Source: DAOTXK01 sp034435395
GTDB taxonomy: Bacteria; Chloroflexota; Anaerolineae; Aggregatilineales; Ch27
Length of the DNA stretch: 15,513 nucleotides
Reading direction: 5' to 3'
NCBI GenBank assembly: GCA_034435395.1
Contig: DAOTXK010000389.1
Location: 1 to 15,513 of the forward strand
The notes below the pieces were generated by a model, which was not told the origin of the DNA, made no database searches, and worked only from the letters and a program-made list of their open reading frames with translations. Below, piece by piece: positions 13,336 to 15,513 of this stretch. Position numbers and translations under genes: made by a program. Position 1 is the stretch's first letter, and each line of letters starts with the position of its first letter.

Positions 13336-14305
13336 CCGCGCGCAAACCGTCGAATCGCGGATGGTGGTCTCCAGGCGGGAGAAGGTCATCGGCCTGACTC
13401 TGCGGTACCTCGTGATCGTCATCGCCCTGGTCTTCGCCCTCTTTCCCGTAGTCTGGGTGATCTCCGCCGCCTTCAACCCCTCCGGCAACCTGGCCAACCA
13501 GACGTTGATCCCGCAGGGGGTGGACAGCCTGGACGAGTTGCTGGTCAACTTCCGGACGCTGCTCACCGATCCGGTGGAGCTGGCCATTCACCCCTTCTGG
13601 AACTGGCTGGGGAACTCCATTCTGGTGGCCAGCATCACGTCGATCCTGACCGTGCTGGTGGCGGCCCTGGCTGCCTATTCGTTCTCGCGCTTCCGCTTCA
13701 GCGGGCGGCGCAACCTGCTGGTGTTGGTCCTGCTGATCCAGGTGTTCCCCAACATGCTGGCCATGGTGGCGCTGTTTCTCATCTTGCAGCAGATCGGCAA
13801 GCTGGCGGAGTATATTCCGGAAGCCCTGCCGTTCCTCGCCGGAATCGACTGGGGCATCTTCCAGCAGTTGGGGTTGGATAGCCTGGGCGGGCTGATCCTG
13901 GTGTACCTGGGCGGCGCGATGGGCATCAACACCTGGCTGATGAAGGGCTTCTTCGATTCCGTGCCCCGCGACATCGACGAATCGGCGCAGGTGGACGGGG
14001 CCAGTCACTGGCAGACCTTCTGGATGCTGATCTTCCCGCTGGTGCGACCCATCCTGGCGGTGGTGGGGATTCTGTCGTTCGTCGGCACGCTCAACGAGTT
14101 TGTGCTGGCCCGCGTGCTGCTCCGCGACAAGAATCACTGGACGCTGATGGTCGGCCTGTTTAACTACGTCAACGACAACTTCGCCCGTGACTGGGGCAAG
14201 TTCGCCGCCGGGGCGCTGATCGGCGCCACCCCGATCGTGGTGCTGTACCTGCTGTTGCAGGATCAGATCGTGGGCGGGCTGACCCAGGGCGCGGTGAAGG
14301 GCTAG
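13328..14305 (+). CDS. malG: Maltodextrin ABC importer permease MalG
   Basis: A 325-residue membrane subunit that forms the translocation path with MalF. Six hydrophobic segments are visible, starting with LRYLVIVIALVFALFPVVWV. The EAA loop is at 218-237 (ESAQVDGASHWQTFWMLIFP). The C-terminus ends LLQDQIVGGLTQGAVKG, a MalG signature, where the tail reaches into the MalK dimer. The ATG at 13328 overlaps the malF stop by 8 bp and has a strong AGGAGGTG (13313-13320) seven bases upstream inside malF; the frame extends further upstream, but without MalG character. The segment between the third and fourth membrane helices (LPFLAGIDWGIFQQLGLD) is typical of the family in Gram-positive and Chloroflexota-like importers. 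Confidence 0.95.
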   Translation: MSSRAQTVESRMVVSRREKVIGLTLRYLVIVIALVFALFPVVWVISAAFNPSGNLANQTLIPQGVDSLDELLVNFRTLLTDPVELAIHPFWNWLGNSILVASITSILTVLVAALAAYSFSRFRFSGRRNLLVLVLLIQVFPNMLAMVALFLILQQIGKLAEYIPEALPFLAGIDWGIFQQLGLDSLGGLILVYLGGAMGINTWLMKGFFDSVPRDIDESAQVDGASHWQTFWMLIFPLVRPILAVVGILSFVGTLNEFVLARVLLRDKNHWTLMVGLFNYVNDNFARDWGKFAAGALIGATPIVVLYLLLQDQIVGGLTQGAVKG

Positions 14306-14336
14306 TGAGCGGCGGGCGCAACCGAGGGCGTGTCGG

Positions 14337-14358
14337 GGGGAGCCGCTGGCCGCTCCCC
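14337..14358 (+). other. Hairpin after malG
   Basis: GGGGAGC (14337-14343) and GCTCCCC (14352-14358) form a perfect 7-bp stem with an 8-base loop, 32 bp after the malG stop. There is no T-tail. It may stabilise the 3' end of the mal mRNA or lower read-through into the hydrolase gene. Confidence 0.35.
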
Positions 14359-14372
14359 GTCGAAGCCAGCGT

Positions 14373-14439
14373 AAGGCCCAACCATCCGCGCCGGGCGGGG
14401 GCAGCCCTCCTCGTATCCTGGCGGTGGCGGGGCCTTTTT
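14373..14439 (+). terminator. Possible terminator between malG and the hydrolase
   Basis: AAGGCCC (14373-14379) can pair with GGGCCTT (14430-14436), directly followed by the remainder of a five-T run (14435-14439). The 50-base loop is GC-rich and partly self-complementary. The long loop makes this less certain than the other terminators here. Confidence 0.35.
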
Positions 14440-14481
14440 ACATCAGGCTGGTGGGGGGCTGGCGGCGCGTCCCAGGGCAGG

Positions 14482-14505
14482 TTGACACCGGGTAGATTGA
14501 CACCG
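14482..14505 (+). repeat. Two TTGACACCG direct repeats abutting the hydrolase start
   Basis: TTGACACCG at 14482-14490 and 14497-14505, 15 bp apart start to start. The second copy ends one base before the ATG. TTGACA could be a -35 with TATGGA (14506-14511) as -10, but that would place the start site inside the coding region, so a direct-repeat regulator site is as likely. No good ribosome site is seen. Confidence 0.4.
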
Positions 14506-14506
14506 T

Positions 14507-15513
14507 ATGGAAGAGCACATCTTCGGCACCTACGCCACCGACGAGCTCAAGCTGGTTCATCACCGGGCCAGGCGGCAGGGCATCCAGCACGGGCATGACC
14601 TCTCCCCCCGCGATCCGGGGCCGGGCCAGCCGGTGACGCTCACCGTGCACACCGGGCCGGACCTGCCGGTCACGCACATGGCGGCTTATTACACCCTGGA
14701 CGGGAGCCAGCCCGCCGGTTCGCGGGGCCTCCCCAGCCATGGGCATGTCGCGCCGTTTCAACCGGTGGAGGTCGGCTGGGACTCGCTGATCTGGGACTAT
14801 CTGACGACCTGGCGGGCGACGATCCCCCCCCAGCCGGAAGGCACGGTCGTCCGCTACCAGATCGGGGCCTGGGCGGAGGGCGCGGCCGAGGTCTTCGCCG
14901 ACTGGCCGGACGCCCAGCGCGTGGCCGAGCTGGCCGCCGCCGCTTTCTTCCGCCAGCGGGACCCGCCCGCCCTCCAGCCCGGCCATCCGGCGCGCGGCAG
15001 GACGTTTACCTACCATGTCGACCGGTTGGGGCCGCCAGCGTGGGCGCGCCAGGCCGTGATTTACCAGGTCTTCGTGGACCGCTTTTATCCCGGCGACGGG
15101 CGGGAGTGGCGGCAGACGGATACCGTCAGGGAGGTCTGCGGCGGCACGTTGTGGGGCGGCGCCGACAAGCTGGATTACATCCACGACCTGGGGGCGGACT
15201 GTCTCTGGCTGACGCCCATCTTCCCCAGCCCGTCGCATCACGGTTACGACGCCACCGACTACACCCGCGTCGCCCCGCGTCTGGGCGGCGACCAGGCGCT
15301 GCATGCCCTGGTGGCGGCGGCGCATGGGCGCGGCATCCGCGTCATCCTGGACCTGGCCTGCAACCACCTCTCCCATCAGCATCCCATCTTCCAGGAAGCC
15401 CGGCGCGATCCGGCCAGCGCCTACCGCGACTGGTTCACCTTTGACGAGTCCCCTCCCGGCTACCGCGCTTTTTTCGGCGTGAAGCAGATGACACAGCTCA
15501 ACCTGGAGCATCC
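14507..15513 (+). CDS. GH13 alpha-glucan hydrolase, N-terminal 335 residues (cut by window edge)
   Basis: Glycoside hydrolase family 13 enzyme acting on maltodextrin-like alpha-glucans. The frame is open from ATG 14507 to the right edge. Residues 1-180 form an N-terminal domain (begins MEEHIFGTYATDELKL), probably beta-rich. The catalytic barrel starts at Y186 (YQVFVDRFYPGD), continues through GGTLWGGADKLDYIHDLGAD and GYDATDY (246-252), and reaches conserved region I, DLACNH (282-287). The nucleophile, acid/base and third acid regions lie beyond the window. There is no signal peptide, so it should act in the cytoplasm on imported sugar, fitting its place after malEFG. The architecture suggests a cyclomaltodextrinase/neopullulanase or alpha-glucosidase type, but the subfamily cannot be fixed from this part. 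Confidence 0.93.
   Translation, partial: MEEHIFGTYATDELKLVHHRARRQGIQHGHDLSPRDPGPGQPVTLTVHTGPDLPVTHMAAYYTLDGSQPAGSRGLPSHGHVAPFQPVEVGWDSLIWDYLTTWRATIPPQPEGTVVRYQIGAWAEGAAEVFADWPDAQRVAELAAAAFFRQRDPPALQPGHPARGRTFTYHVDRLGPPAWARQAVIYQVFVDRFYPGDGREWRQTDTVREVCGGTLWGGADKLDYIHDLGADCLWLTPIFPSPSHHGYDATDYTRVAPRLGGDQALHALVAAAHGRGIRVILDLACNHLSHQHPIFQEARRDPASAYRDWFTFDESPPGYRAFFGVKQMTQLNLEH

Noticed and set aside
14438..15511. Long minus-strand open frame at the right edge
   Set aside because: It is the antisense shadow of the GH13 gene, which is open on the plus strand to the window edge and carries conserved catalytic-barrel motifs.

Overview
The window is GC-rich, gene-dense bacterial DNA. The gene content suggests a Chloroflexota (Anaerolineae-like) genome: a UMF1-type MFS transporter, a stand-alone Crp-like cNMP-fold protein, a maltodextrin ABC importer whose binding protein carries a pullulanase-type module, a cytoplasmic GH13 enzyme of a type I associate with Chloroflexota, and a VapBC family common in cyanobacteria and Chloroflexota. 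This taxonomic call is inference from family resemblance; there is no rRNA gene here.

Layout. (1) 1-3761, minus strand: a canonical str operon, rpsL-rpsG-fusA-tuf. tuf is cut by the window edge. It is read from an extended -10 promoter at 3733-3761 through a leader of about 277 nt that holds several hairpins. The rpsL-rpsG spacer (144 nt) and the fusA-tuf spacer (85 nt) also hold secondary structure. (2) 3875-5385, plus strand: a divergent module of a short PadR-family repressor and a multi-pass membrane protein joined by an ATGA overlap. Its promoter is near consensus and the -10 is overlapped by a perfect dyad, a probable autoregulatory operator. (3) 5398-5984: a small accessory patch with an intact VapB-like antitoxin gene and a collapsed PIN-toxin gene. 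It lies between two copies of a 22-bp sequence, each of which forms the 3' arm and T-tail of a minus-strand terminator. (4) 5999-8086, minus strand: a UMF1/Atg22-like MFS transporter with a roughly 180-residue extracytoplasmic insertion. (5) 8392-9275: a stand-alone cyclic-nucleotide-binding-fold protein converging on a small membrane-anchored protein of unknown function. (6) 9481-15513, plus strand: a MarR-family regulator with its own promoter and operator-like half-sites, then malE-malF-malG for maltose/maltodextrin uptake, then a partial GH13 alpha-glucan hydrolase running off the right edge. No ATPase (malK/msmX) gene is present, so the importer presumably uses one encoded elsewhere.

How the genes work together: region 6 is a coherent import-and-hydrolysis unit. 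Maltodextrin is captured by MalE (possibly helped by its C-terminal X25-like module), imported by MalFG and cleaved in the cytoplasm by the GH13 enzyme. A LacI-type palindrome just before malE suggests sugar-responsive control. Region 1 is housekeeping translation. Regions 2-5 are unrelated small transcription units.

I do not see a large undescribed system. The items most worth a second look are the MFS insertion domain, the degenerate VapBC cassette between duplicated terminators, the MalE-X25 fusion, the cNMP-fold protein lacking the usual cAMP contacts, and the PadR operator.
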